From Diphasiastrum complanatum (Eukaryota > Streptophyta > Lycopodiopsida > Lycopodiales > Lycopodiaceae): a DNA stretch of 64,000 nucleotides. Shown piece after piece: positions 31,995-43,378 of this stretch. Each line of letters begins with the position of its first letter. Position 1 is the stretch's first letter. The translations under genes were made by a program, and so were the position numbers. The notes under the pieces are model-generated. The model saw only the letters and a program-made list of their open reading frames with translations. It did not search any database and had not been told where the DNA came from. Location: assembly GCA_029204225.1 (NCBI GenBank), contig CM055095.1, positions 11,937,506-12,001,505 on the forward strand, in the 5' to 3' direction.

Positions 31995-34414
31995 GGTGTA
32001 ATTTAATTTATTTTTTTGGGTGATTTTTATTGTAATTTGTGATTTAGTTTTTATATAAATTTCTGGCAGTAAAGCTCCACGATTCCCGAATTTCACAGAA
32101 AAGAAAAAACAGCGAGGCTTAAAATTATGATAAAAAAGTATTTGACAATTATCCATAATAATGCACAACACGTGGCTTTATTCAACGGCTATTTTTTTTT
32201 CCCTTTTCTAACGGCTCTTCTAAAAATGTCATACTATATATTATATATTTTTTGTGTGTTTTATTTTTTCTATTTTATGCAATCGTGGATCGTTACGCCT
32301 TTCCCTAGGCCATAAGATTGATGTACTATGTAACGGAAGGTTGACCCAAACAAGTACAGGCCCCTGGCCCAAGCTTCAAGGGATCAATGTGAGGCACCTA
32401 CCCCAAGGGCCAACCAAGCCTGTAGTAAATTCGTGTATTCAACCCCCATTGCTAGTAAGAGTGCAAGAGGCTTTCGTCCTCAGGGCAAGCCCTCAAAGAC
32501 ATGTGCCTATGCCTATTTCCCTCAATAAGAATGTTATAATATGTCTTTATACAATGACAAGTGAATTTTCTTGTGATCCTTTCATTAGGTGAAGATTCAT
32601 AAATCACATACTTGGACTTGGTAGAAATGTCACTAGAAAATGCTTTTCCAAGCTTAAATGGCAAGGAGACCTCTTTTTAGTACTTGAAACGTTTTTGTTG
32701 TCCACACTTTATTAACTTATATGATCAACTTCCTCTATTTCTTTGTGAACTTTTGTGGGCTATAATTTGTTTTTCAAATTCATCTATGGATGTCACTAGT
32801 ACTTGTGTATGGTCAATTCCATCTAAGACTACCTATTACTCTTTGGACTCTTTTTAATAGAATCCAACCTAGCTATTAACTTAACATTGATGTGTCTACT
32901 ACAAAGTCAAGAATTGCTAAGGGAGGACAATATGATGTATGAGAAGACCATTTGTCCCTTAATGTAAAAAAAATCAAATTACAAGTGTATAGGAAAGTGT
33001 TATAATGTATGATTTTCTACTAAGTACAATACATTGAGATTTGAACCTATATGATGACATGAATGTACTATCACTTGTGATTTATCAAGGTCAAGTCAAT
33101 GAGGCAAGAGTAATATAAATATGCATGTGTTTTAATGCCTTGGTGAACACGTCATGGTATTTAGGCACAAATTAAGCTTGTGTAGGGATTTTAGAGCATC
33201 TTTTTATAATGACAGTATTAATTTTGTGTGCCCAAAGAATTAGAATTGTGGGCAACTGGACATTCATCACACTAAAAAAATTTCCTAGGTAAAATTAGTG
33301 ACCAATGAAAATTGTACATTATATTTCAAAAGATATTTCAATTTTGGAGTCGTCTCACTCCCATTAGAAAAATTAAAATGTGGTTGTGAATTTTTCTTTC
33401 AAATTCCTAGAATTTTTCTTTTGATTTAACTATGTAAGGGTACATATTTGAAACTAACATTTTCTTTTTGCTATTAAAAATCTAATGGATAATGATCATT
33501 AGATTGAAAAAAAGGAGAAAAACTATAGGTAGAGTACTTGGTGAATGTAGATTTTAAGTTATGAAATAATTGGAGGTAACCAAACGAATAAATGAGTATA
33601 ACAACGAGAATTGGAATTGATAACTTTTGGAAATCGCCTTTTATCGGGATTTCACATTCATTTATTTTGATCACGACCTAAACATTAACAGAGTAATACC
33701 CATCAAGGAAATAAACAGAGAAACAGACAATCTTTGTTAGCAATTTTCAAAAGTGAATAAGAACCGTTAAAATTTGAAGATTTACATCAAAATTTTGATA
33801 GTTATCATATGGTTGAATATATGCAAAGATTCATATGGGTATTGGTACTTGTTATATGGATCATTCAAGCATATGAGTGACTTCAACCTGGTGATAAAAT
33901 AATATAGTCAAAACGATGGTATTTTCAAACATTTTAATTGCAATTCACTTTTTTGGAAAAGAATCTCTCATTCATGATACAACTGGCAATTTATGAGATT
34001 TGGGAGTTCTCTTTGATGAAAACATGGTATTTGGTATATGTCTATGAAAGTTCACTATTTCTTAGCTAAATCATCAAAGGACCAAAAATCCTAAGGAGGG
34101 GAGTGAAAGGGGACATAGTAAAAGTGTTATGGAACTATATAATGCAATTAGGAGTTTGGGGAAAATCCCTGGAATTAATTGCACAATATCGGTTAAGAAA
34201 CTTTGATTTAGAATTCATAAAGATATCTTAAGTAATTCCTTGAAACCATGAGATTAACGATAAATTTTAGATGTAATTTGTAATGATAAAAGTAGGAAAT
34301 TAATACATGAATCACATTAGACCTTTAGCATGAAAAAGAAGCATATCACTAGAGTCGATACTCTTAGATCAGAAGGGATTTAGAAGTTTATTACTAACTT
34401 GGAAGGGTTGAAAA
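31990..34414. other. AT-rich intergenic region, nothing recognised
   Basis: No coding motif, LTR end or tandem repeat could be identified on either strand. A less AT-rich patch at 32310-32520 has no recognisable content. Confidence 0.5.
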
Positions 34415-35079
34415 TGTGATAATAACTATGAAGGATTTCAGATCATTCAAGATCCAATCCATGTCCCTGATCTTTGGTTACAATAAGGAGCAAACCAACA
34501 ATCCTGCCAATGTAGAAAAATCAGCATCTACATACAAAATGAGATGCAAACTCTAAGAGATACTGATCAAACATGAACCAAAACATAAAATATGGTTGTT
34601 GTCTGTACAATTACAGTACCCTACTGTATTTCACACGTGTGGAACCAAAAATAGCAATAAATGAGCATTCTACACACAAAATTGCAAGATAACATCAAGA
34701 GAGTGCACCAATGAGTAGTAGAACCCAAAGAGAACCATGTATAATGATGAAATGAGAGAGAGAAGAGAGAAGATATGTCTCTCCACGAGTTACATCCTTT
34801 TATAGAATGTCCAGACCCTATTTGGCCTCTTGGCTTTCCCTCCAAAATGTAAACCCTACTATTTTTGGATCTAGATTCAATGTACCAAAGTTCAAATTTG
34901 AATCTCTCTCAAACTCGACTACCAACTTTCCCACACTTTCAAAAAGTGTTTATTGAATGTATTTTGAACTAATATAACTTCAAAAAGTTTATCTCTAAGT
35001 CTAAAATGAGTTTTGGCCTCTTATTGACAATTTACCAAAATATGATTAAACTAGACTAAACTAGTTGAAATCTCTCACA
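34415..35079 (-). repeat. 3' LTR of a copia-related element
   Basis: Read on the minus strand it starts TGTGAGAGATTTC right after a purine tract and ends ATTATCACA (TGTGAT on plus), 665 bases with TGTGA...TCACA ends like the LTR at 21863. An internal TATAAAAGG at 34806-34798 is a plausible retroelement promoter. A short GA-rich run lies at 34755-34773. No second copy of this LTR was found in the window. Confidence 0.7.
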
Positions 35080-35092
35080 CTCCCTCTTCAAC
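35080..35092 (-). other. polypurine tract next to the 34.4 kb LTR
   Basis: GTTGAAGAGGGAG on the minus strand, the same 13 bases as the tract of the 16.4-22.5 kb copia, which links the two elements. Confidence 0.85.
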
Positions 35093-35169
35093 TAGTTTTG
35101 GCATAGTTTTAACCATACTACTTTGATCCAACTTTAGAATGATATCCATTCTAAGTATAGATATCCTTT

Positions 35170-36735
35170 CTAAGGTTCTAAAGTATCTTTCATAATTGAT
35201 ATAGAGAATAGTGTCAAATTGGATGCTTCACTATTTCTTACATCAATTTTACACATCAAGATATAACTAGAACATGAAGAACCAAATAGAATGTGAATGA
35301 AACATTTCCTCCATGTTTCAAACTTTGAAATCTCTAAAATATTACAGCAACCAAACCATAAATTTGAGTGATGACCATTTGCTTGCTTGTCTCCTCCAAC
35401 TTTGTCTTTTCTTGATATGTCTCGACCATAAAACTCCATGAATGAGCCTCCATCTCCATCTTGCCACAAAAAACCATCAAATCTTGGAAATCCATGAGTA
35501 GGTGAGTACATCAATGATGCAAATCCAGCACCACATGACTCCATAAACCAAGTAGGTTGCACTAGTCCATCTTCAAGATCTACTTGACACAAGAAAATGA
35601 CCATGAATTCACCAAAAATTGACAATCTCCAAGTATTGACATCAAGTAGCTCAACACTTGAGAATTTGATGATGGATGAGTGACATAATGAACCTCCATT
35701 AGCTTTAATTACATCAACAAAACTAGCCAAGAATGCTAGTACAACTCCAATAATAAGATATTGCAAGACAATGTAGCTAGTTTGTCTATATCTTGACAAT
35801 TTGCACACATCCACATGAAATAGCTCAAACATGAGATAGAACAAGTAAAGTAAACTTGAACAACACTTCCTTGCTGCTCCTTTGACCTTACTTGAGTCTT
35901 CAAGCACCTGAAAAAACAGATCCATAACATCTTTGCCAAATGACCTTCCTTTGATGCTCTTGACAAGCTCCAAATTGCCACCTTTCCTTTTGTGTTGTTG
36001 AAGCCCTTTGAGACAAACCTCTTGATCTTCCTCTTGACCATCAAAGTCATTGAACAAACTTTGTTTTCCAGATCCATTACTTGCTTCTCCAGCATGAAAA
36101 CCATGAGAACCAATATCCACTTGCATAACATCATCTACACAAGAAGATTCTCCAAAACATGTGAGTAAAGCAAAGTGAGTCGCTTCCACTTGCTTACCTT
36201 TCTCTTGATCATCAAAGTTTTCAAAGATATGAATATCTTCAGACCTGAACCTCTGGAAATACTCCCTCTCAAACATATGATCTAGATCCAACAAGATCTC
36301 ATCAATGCTTGATCTCGATCTCCCATAAAGGTTAGTGAAAACAATGCCACCAATGTCACCATCATAAATCAAAAGATAGATTCCAAACTTTCCATCCAAC
36401 ATGAAGTAGAGTAGGTGAAGATGAGTATCAAACCTAATAAATCCAGCCCTCTTGAGTCCATAACAAACCTCAATAAGCTCACCAATGAGATCTCCCTTGC
36501 CTTGAAGAAATTGCCTCTCGATTTGCTCCATGTAGTCTTCTCCAACCAACCTTTTGCCATCTTGATCATGAGTGATCAATTCACAATCATAGAATCCTTT
36601 GAGTTGATGAAGAGATGTGAGATCCATTCCTTGGATCTTCCCAAGAACCAATCTTCCATTGCTCTTTTCTTCATAAGACTCTCTCTTAATGATTGCATCA
36701 TAAGAAGTAGAAACCTCAAAGACATTGGAAGCCAT
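35170..36735 (-). CDS. uninterrupted 521-codon ORF of a copia-derived, rearranged element
   Basis: The ATG at 36735 opens MASNVFEVSTSYDAI. The 5' context and first four codons match the gag start of the 16.4-22.5 kb copia. After that the order is unlike any copia polyprotein. Residues about 69-131 resemble a worn RT segment: MEQ, CYGLKRAG (family LYGLKQAP), HLLYFMLD and GIYLLIYDGDI (family LLLIYVDDI). Residues about 178-206 (EKGKQVE...LLTCFGESSCVDD) resemble the linker DEKGKQVVENSNFSFLTSCD, which in copia precedes RT. Two hydrophobic stretches follow near 320-385. No zinc knuckle, protease or integrase motif is seen. It lies between the gag start context and the polypurine tract, so it occupies a whole internal region. 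It may be a non-autonomous element protein or a chance long frame. Function unknown. Confidence 0.55.
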   Translation of the reverse strand: MASNVFEVSTSYDAIIKRESYEEKSNGRLVLGKIQGMDLTSLHQLKGFYDCELITHDQDGKRLVGEDYMEQIERQFLQGKGDLIGELIEVCYGLKRAGFIRFDTHLHLLYFMLDGKFGIYLLIYDGDIGGIVFTNLYGRSRSSIDEILLDLDHMFEREYFQRFRSEDIHIFENFDDQEKGKQVEATHFALLTCFGESSCVDDVMQVDIGSHGFHAGEASNGSGKQSLFNDFDGQEEDQEVCLKGLQQHKRKGGNLELVKSIKGRSFGKDVMDLFFQVLEDSSKVKGAARKCCSSLLYLFYLMFELFHVDVCKLSRYRQTSYIVLQYLIIGVVLAFLASFVDVIKANGGSLCHSSIIKFSSVELLDVNTWRLSIFGEFMVIFLCQVDLEDGLVQPTWFMESCGAGFASLMYSPTHGFPRFDGFLWQDGDGGSFMEFYGRDISRKDKVGGDKQANGHHSNLWFGCCNILEISKFETWRKCFIHILFGSSCSSYILMCKIDVRNSEASNLTLFSISIMKDTLEP

Positions 36736-37232
36736 GAAAAAAATGATTAGTACCTTTAACATAAGGATGATTGAAGTACTCTCTTTTTTCAAACAAGAAC
36801 TTATGTTCAATGTTTTAGGTAATGACTCATTTGATAATGATTCTTAGAAACTTAGATCTTCATTACAAACAAAAATACAGATCTATGACTAAATTTCTTA
36901 AACAGGGACTACCATTTCAAATGTATACATATTGTTCTGTCAATGATTGTGGAAGACTGTACCAATGAGATACATTATTTGGGTGTCAAATATAATGTAT
37001 TCGAGCAAATGAAGAAGATAACTTAAAGACAGTTTTTTGAAACAACTTTACGGAAACACAACAAGCGTCTGTAATGAATTGTTGCAATTGTTTGACCAGA
37101 GAATGATTTAATAAATGCAAAAGAGATTGCTAGTAGACTCAAGATCACTCACACTTAATAGTGCGGAGAACAGAGATTAGAAAAGATAATCTTCGATACT
37201 CTGGTCACTTCTTCAATCTCTCACAAGTACAT

Positions 37233-37359
<127 letters not shown>

Positions 37360-37734
37360 GAGATTGAAGCATATCTTCTATAATTTTCCTACGGAGCGAG
37401 CAAACACACCTCTAGAGATTACAAGTGTGTCACTCCATTGAATGAGTCTAGTTGATAGAAGAGTTACATGTATGTACATTATATACCATTAAAGGTATAT
37501 TTAACTATGAGTTTAAACTACTCTAGTTTAAGATGGCGATTTGAATCTAGTCAATTCATGTAAGTGACTTAATTAAGGTTGTTCCAGACATCGTTTCAGT
37601 TCTAGAGATCTTGTCTTTTAGTGTGAAACAAGTGTTTAGCAGTTATATCCCAAAAAATGATATAGGCCTCTTCATATTATATAACTGTCTAGCGCATATC
37701 TTCATATTCGAGTATATATTTCCATATTCGAGTA

Positions 37735-37818
37735 GATGAAATGAAACGAAATGAAACTAGACAAAAAGCAAAGCCAAACTTGAACGAGCTCTGATATTGC
37801 TGAAGCGAAAACATTAGT
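37735..37818 (-). repeat. LTR fragment joined to copia integrase
   Basis: GAAACTAGACAAAA, AACTTGAACGAGCTC.GATATTGCT and AAGCGAAAA.ATTA.TCGC match 40215-40306 inside the family LTR. It abuts the integrase C-terminal coding of element A at about 37818, so RT and RNase H of that copy were deleted. GCATATAGACTCT is doubled at the junction. Confidence 0.65.
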
Positions 37819-38700
37819 CGCATATAGACTCTAGCATATAGACTCTGTAGTATGACAAATGATTGTCATATCCTACAAGATATCCTTGTTCTGCTTTCTC
37901 ATCAAGATTATTTCGAAGCTTGTCAAAAACATGTGCATGCACAGCCAAAGATTCGAATATGAGTCAAATTGGGTTTTCTACCTACACCAGATTTTCCTAT
38001 CCTGTTCTGAATGTAAGCAGCTATAGCTACTACTTCAGCCCACAACACTCTTGGAGCCTTTGAATAGGCCATCATGCACCTAGCAGCTTCCATTAGAGTC
38101 ATGTTCTTTCTTTCTGCAACACCGTTGTGCTGTGGTGTATAAGATGCAGTTCTTCTGTGAATGATTCCATGATCAATGCAGAAATCAGTGAATTGGTTTG
38201 AGATATATTCTCCACCCCGATCTGTTCTGATCTACTTCATCTTATTTTCTATGCATCTTTCTGCCCAATTCACATACTCTGTGAGTTTGTCAAATGCTTC
38301 TGATTTATTGTGAATGACTCTACACTCTGGCAAACTTACTGTAATCATCAATAAAGGTGATATAATATTTTGAGCCTCCTACTGAGATCACGTTAAAAGG
38401 TCCACAGATGTCTGAATGTACTAGCTCCAAAATCTTTGTAGTTCTGTAGGAATCCTTGACAAAAGGAGTACATGACATCTTACTCTTTATACATGCATCA
38501 CAGGTCATCGAACTGGTTGCATTTGAGATGCTCACCCCTGTGATTGCCCCAGGATGGCTTGCTTGATATAGTGTCATTGAATTCGTATGGCATAGTCTCC
38601 TGTGCCATAGAATATCTGCCGAATCATCATGGGTTTGATGCACTTGATCTGCAAGTAGGCATACCTTCAAGTGATATAGGTTGTCTTTTCTTCTACCTTG
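37819..38700 (-). pseudogene. copia element A: integrase
   Basis: The open part (38670-38320) has ILWHRRLCHTN and CDACIKSKMSCTPF (HHCC domain), then LELVHSDICGPFNV and KYYITFIDDYSKFARV. Further down, shifted frames give the GGEYISNQF, HNGVAERKNMTLMEAARCMM and CAVHVFDKLRNN regions. It is parallel to element B at 44.4-45.0 kb, from which it differs by point changes and small indels. Confidence 0.85.
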
Positions 38701-39060
38701 AGTGATCAGTGTACTGGTGCTTGCATCAACAACATTTCATGCTTCGTCTGAGAATGTTACATGCATCTCTACATCAGCTATTCTTGCCACTGATAACAAG
38801 TCCTGCGGCAGTGTAGGCATGAACAGAACATCTTCGAGTCGTCTGTCTCTACCGTTTGTGTTGAGACATAGTGAACCAATACCATTCACTTGATATTTTG
38901 ATCCATCTCCAAGAATGATAAATCTTGGATCTGTGGTTCAAAAATCAGACATAATCCATCTTGATGTAACGAAGTGCGAGGTAGCTCCTGAATCAAGGAT
39001 TACCTCCTGTGTGTCAGGTGTTGATACTACACACATGTCTACACAGATGTAGGCCATCAA
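38701..39060 (-). pseudogene. copia element A: protease
   Basis: Minus-strand reading gives EVILDSGATSHFVTSRWIM with the catalytic DSGA intact, then FIILGDGSKYQVNGIGSL and LEDVLFMPTLPQDLLSVARI. A TGA lies between the two blocks. Confidence 0.8.
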
Positions 39061-40049
39061 ATTTTCATGATTTGATCTTTCTTTGCCCATTTTCGAGCTC
39101 TTTGGCTCCTCGACATAGGATGAACTATTATTGTTCTCCTATTTGCTTTGAGCTTCTTTGTTTCTTGGGTTCTGGCGACAGTCCATGGCTGCATGACCCT
39201 TCTTATGACAGTGGATTCACTCAATTTTTGGATTAAGCCAATACGAATTGACAGTATGTCCTCACGTTTGCATCTCACGCATGTTTTCTTGTCTCTACTC
39301 TACTGTTTCGACTTTTTTTTGTTCCTCCATTTGCCTTTGTTGGCTCTTTCTGCTTGCTGATCTCGATCTTGCTTTCGATTTTACCCGCTCTTAGGCTTGA
39401 ATTGCTTCTTAGTCTTCTCCTTGTTGCTATAGAGGGCTTGGTCAAAAGCATTTTTCTGTTCAAGGTGCTCTCAAGATTCGACTTCTTCTCGAATCTCGAT
39501 AACTGCCTTTTCGAGTGTCATAGTAGGATCCTTTGCTAGCAACGTTGTGGTTGTCTGGAAGGATCTTGGTAAAGCTCTTAACAAATAAGTAAGCTGCTTC
39601 TCTATTGATACTGCATTTTCTGCTCCAGAATTGTGTAATGAAAGGAATAGATCCTTCATCTTCCTGATAAAGGAAGTGAGATCTTTGCCATCCCATTGCA
39701 GATTTGTCAGCTGATCTTCGAGTAGCATGATCTGACTGCATGATCTTGTCTGAAATCTTGTGAGTAAAGTATCCCACATCTCTTTTGCTTTAGAAAGTGT
39801 AGCCAGGTCAAGAGTCAGGCTATCCTCGATTGATGATGATAACATGGCTACTGCCTTGTCATTTTTCTCCCTCCATTCGCGTAGCTCCTTGCCTGTTGTT
39901 GTAGGCATCTCCTCGGTGCCATCTACCCAGGGAAATAATCCTTCTCCCTTTAGTATAAGCGAGGTCTTAACCTTCCATGCTAGGAAGTTAGATCCTGATG
40001 AGTCAAGGATTGTACAGATCTTCGATTTTATACTACTTATTGAAGCCAT
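39061..40049 (-). pseudogene. copia element A: gag
   Basis: The ATG at 40049 gives MASISSIKSKICTILDSSGS then NFLAWKVKTSLILKGEGLFP. WDTLLTRFQTRSCSQIMLLE and LTYLLRALPRSFQTTTTLL are the gag (UBN2-type) core, open to 39471. A shifted frame then carries a zinc knuckle ending CHKKGHAAMDCR near 39200 and runs into protease. Confidence 0.88.
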
Positions 40050-40145
40050 TGTTGTGAATTGTGTTCTCACTTGTTAATGGTTCTTCGTCTTGAATGCTTA
40101 GCCTCCTAGATCTGACAGCTTTGTGGCTATGTCAGACTATGACAA

Positions 40146-40157
40146 GCTCTGATACCA
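40146..40157 (-). other. primer-binding site of element A
   Basis: TGGTATCAGAGC on the minus strand, one base after the LTR end at 40159. Confidence 0.9.
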
Positions 40158-40845
40158 CTGATGGAGAAATAAAATTTAAATTGAAAAATTGTGCAAAGAT
40201 CAATCAGGCTTTGTAACGAAACGAAACAAAACAAACTAGACAAAACGAAGCGAAGCGAAGCAAAACTTGAACGAGCTCCGATATTGCTAAAGCGAAAATA
40301 TTAATCGCGAATGAAATTTATTCGGATGGATTTTGGATATGATTGCTGGTCACCGCCTGCTATATCATTCCTACAATCCTCTAGAAAGTAGACACACTGC
40401 TGGCCTACGTTATAAATTAATTTAGCATTCAACAAGATTGAACCAATGTGCGAAATAGATAAAACAAGTAAATGAGAGATATGAACAATAGCAGACAATA
40501 ATTCATTCAAGATTAGACAAAAATTCAGAACAATATGTGCATAATAGCTACAATATCATATATTGATCCCCTTGATTTCGAGCACTGTGTGACAGACCCA
40601 CACAATGCATTGGCGTGAGAGAAAAATGTTCTCCCATGAATAGTGTCTCTCTACTAGCGGACTTCTTGGATCTTTGTAGATCCTGCTTACAAAATTGTCT
40701 AGCTCACATGTAGACTTCTGTTCTATATATTGTCTATTTGCTACTGTTTGATGCATCTAGCAATTGCATATATTCAGAGTAGCATATCTGATTAGATAGA
40801 TTAAACAATCTATAACTAATCATGGATTACAAGAGTGGTGGGTTA

Positions 40846-41606
40846 TGTTGGAAAATGACCTTCACTTTCCTTCATCCTTGGATACCTCCACATGGGACGA
40901 ATCAGATCTCACAAAAGCAACCGCAAGTGCAATCTGCAAGTACAACAAAATCAGACAACCGCAACTAATCAGGTGTTAATACGTGGCTATTAGTTTTACA
41001 AGAAAAGCTTAAAAGAAAATGTAAAGATAGAATATAAGTGTGTGCAAATGTAGCGCAGAAAATGAGAGAGAGTAGGAGAGAGTGAGATAGAAGAGAAGCT
41101 GATATAGCTATAGAATAGAAAAATAGAAGTTAGTATGTTGATAAGCGGCTAACTGTAAACTCTAATTGAAAATAGATTTTTATAAAGCAATAGATCTTTC
41201 TCTCAGTTTGTCTGTTGTGTATGCATGAATGATTGTATTGTTTATGAGTATGTTGTTGTTCTAATGAATGGATCATATTGACTTGGCAATCAAAAAAATT
41301 AGTTGTAGATTCGTGATGTGCAAAAACTTCGCACTCTTTGACATTTTCGCATATTTTCCACTCAGTTAAAATGTGCCTAATTGTAGGAATGTGCTTAGAT
41401 GCGTAAAATACATAGCTTCATGTATTTTGCATTTTTTGCTTTGCGACAATTGTAGGAATGTGCTTAGATGTGTAAAATACACTAAGTTTTGCATACGCAC
41501 ATTTTTTTCGCTTTTATGAAAAATGCGACAATTATAGAACAATGCATGCTTCCGCATTATAAAATTTTCTAGCTGCAATTGAGGCAGAAAAGATCAGTTC
41601 GCTTCA
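40846..41606 (+). repeat. left LTR-like unit of the TRIM chain
   Basis: Starts TGTTGGAAAATGACC after the target duplication and ends CGCTTCA before TGGTATCAAAGG. Apart from the first eight bases it is not visibly similar to LTR 1 or LTR 2. It contains a near-repeat of TGTAGGAATGTGCTTAGATG at about 41384 and 41451. Confidence 0.5.
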
Positions 41607-41654
41607 GTGGTATCAAAGGAGGCAACGAGACTTGTGCCCCACTTTGAGTGGGAG

Positions 41655-41983
41655 TGTTGGAATGGCAAAGTGGAGCCACAACCCATGCTCAAAGAAATCC
41701 CATAAGTAGAAGTGAGACTTTGTTCAAAGTGGATATAAGTGATAAATGTCTAAGTGTTTAATGTCCCCTGGTACCAGCCCCTTTGCGGGTAAGGGGGAGC
41801 ACTTGGATTCGTGGGCAGCTAGGCGTCCGGGGACGGGATCCCGGAATGCGGCTCACGGAAGGGGCAAAAGGCTTCATGATTTTGGTGCAACCTCTGAACC
41901 AAAAAGGTTAAGTTGCATCACGGTGCAACCTCTAAACTAGAAAAATTAAGTTGTATCTGTTGAAGGTCCACCGCATTCCTACA
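41655..41983 (+). repeat. TRIM LTR 1
   Basis: TGTTGGAATGGCAAAGTGG to GCATTCCTACA, 329 bases. It is closely similar to LTR 2 but has an extra 38-base tandem copy of GGTGCAACCTCTGAACC... at 41884-41958, which accounts for the length difference. Confidence 0.85.
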
Positions 41984-42030
41984 TGGTATCAGAGCAGACA
42001 ACGTGACTTGTGTCCCACTTTGAGGGGGAG
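41984..42030 (+). other. TRIM internal domain: primer-binding site and polypurine tract
   Basis: TGGTATCAGAGC (41984-41995) is the standard initiator tRNA-Met site. TTTGAGGGGGAG (42019-42030) is the purine tract, directly followed by LTR 2. Confidence 0.88.
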
Positions 42031-42321
42031 TGTTGGAATGGCAAAGTGGAGCTACATCCCACACTCAAAAAAATCCCATAAGTAGAAGTGGGACTTTGTT
42101 CAAAGTAGATATAAGTGATAAATGTCTAAGTGTTCAATGTCCCCTGGTACTAGCCCCTTTGAGGATAAGGGGGAGCACTTAGATTCGTGGTTGGCTAGGC
42201 GTCCGGGGACGGGATCCCGAAACGCGGCTCACGGAAGGGGCAAAAGGCTCCATGATTTTGGTGCAACCTCTGAACCAAAAAGATTAAGTTGTATCCATTG
42301 AAGGCCCACCAAATTCCTACA
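42031..42321 (+). repeat. TRIM LTR 2
   Basis: TGTTGGAATGGC to AAATTCCTACA, 291 bases, directly followed by the GGTTA target duplication. Confidence 0.85.
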
Positions 42322-42502
42322 GGTTAGGCACGTCCTAACGCTCTTCTGCTGACATCATCATATCAGATCAAGGATTTGTACTTCATGGTACTTGTTTGAT
42401 CTTCTTGATCCTTTGGAGCGTGAAGGTCAAAAGTGTCGTGAAGATTTTTGTGTCGCTTTGAGTCGTTTGGTCTTCTCCTTTTTCACGTCGTCTGACTTTC
42501 TC

Positions 42503-43378
42503 CTATTGTGTCATGAACATTTTTCTTTTGCGAATATTTTGTGTTCGTGGCTTTTTGTCAGGTTGAGAATTGATGACTCCAAGACTGCTCCTCTGTTTCT
42601 TGAACAAACCTTTGTCTAAGGCCTTTGTGAAAATGTCAGCAACCATCTCCTTTGTTCCAATGAAAGTAGTATGCAGCTTCTTCTTCTCGATCAGATCCCT
42701 TATCAAGTGGTACTTGATTGCAATGTGTTTCATCCTTGAGTGAAACACAAGATCCTTTGTCAGATGTATTGCGGATGTATTGTCCATCTGCAAAATCAGA
42801 GGTTCATTCCTTATTTAACCTAGTTTGTCGAGGAACTGTTGGAGCCAAATGATTTCATTGGCCATCTTTGCTGCTGCTACGTATTCTGCTTCGCAGGATG
42901 ACTGAGCCAAAATGGTCTGTTTCTTGCTGACCCGGAGAATTGCTGCTCCTGACGCGATGGTGCATCCTCCTGAGACACTTTTGCAGTCGTCCTTGAAAGA
43001 TGCCCAGCTAGCATCACTATAGGAAAGCATCTGGAATCCTGCATCACGAAAATAACACAATCCAAAATCTTTCGTTAATTGAAGGTATTGCAAGATTCGT
43101 TTCGCAATCTTCCAATGAGTCGAGCCTGGATTCGTACTGAATTGGCTCATTAATGCATAAGCAATGTCAGGACATTTGTTATCTGCAAGGTACGTTAGTG
43201 ATCCGATTAACTTTCTGTATGGTGTATGCTCCATCAATTCTCTTTTTTCTTTAGTCTTTAAACAATCTTCATTCATCAAAACTGTTCCTGCAAGCATTGG
43301 AGTATTTGCTCCTTTGTAATTCAGCATCCCAAAATCTTCTAAGATCTTTTGGGTATACCTAGACTGATGAAGGTACAA
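42503..43378 (-). pseudogene. copia element B: RT thumb and RNase H
   Basis: MYLHQSRYTQKILEDFGML, YRKLIGSLTYLADNKCPDIA, LSYSDASWASFKDDCKSVSG and SSCEAEYVAAAKMANEIIWL, then in a second frame MQMDNTSAIHLTKDLVFHSR, KHIAIKYHLIRDLIE and VADIFTKALDKGLFKKQ. A stop lies near 42815. The tail RTQNIRKRKMF ends near 42505. Confidence 0.9.

Larger units (their letters stand above)
40846..42321 (+). mobile_element. TRIM-like chain of LTRs inserted in an older LTR
   Basis: Flanked by GGTTA at 40841-40845 and 42322-42326. The order is a long LTR-like unit (40846-41606), a mini internal domain (41607-41654), LTR 1 (41655-41983), a second mini internal domain (41984-42030) and LTR 2 (42031-42321). Each internal domain is only about 47 bases: a primer-binding site and then ACTTGTG.CCCACTTTGAG.GGGAG as polypurine tract. 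There is no coding capacity, as in terminal-repeat retrotransposons in miniature, which depend on other elements for enzymes. Confidence 0.8.
40159..42440 (-). repeat. single LTR shared by elements A and B, split by an insertion
   Basis: The LTR runs from TGATGGAG at 40159 to 40845 and resumes at 42322-42440. The gap is a 1476-base insertion with a 5-base duplication. Its left side carries the primer-binding site and gag of element A; its right side carries the RNase H end of element B. One LTR therefore serves as 5' LTR of A and 3' LTR of B. The right boundary is not exact because no clear polypurine tract was seen. Confidence 0.7.

Noticed and set aside
41746-41940. 64-codon frame in a GC-richer stretch
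   Set aside because: It lies inside TRIM LTR 1, and the equivalent frame in LTR 2 is not kept.
41655-41983. TRIM LTR as a Cassandra-type LTR carrying 5S rRNA
   Set aside because: I compared it with the plant 5S internal control blocks as I know them and saw no match to the A or C box segments.
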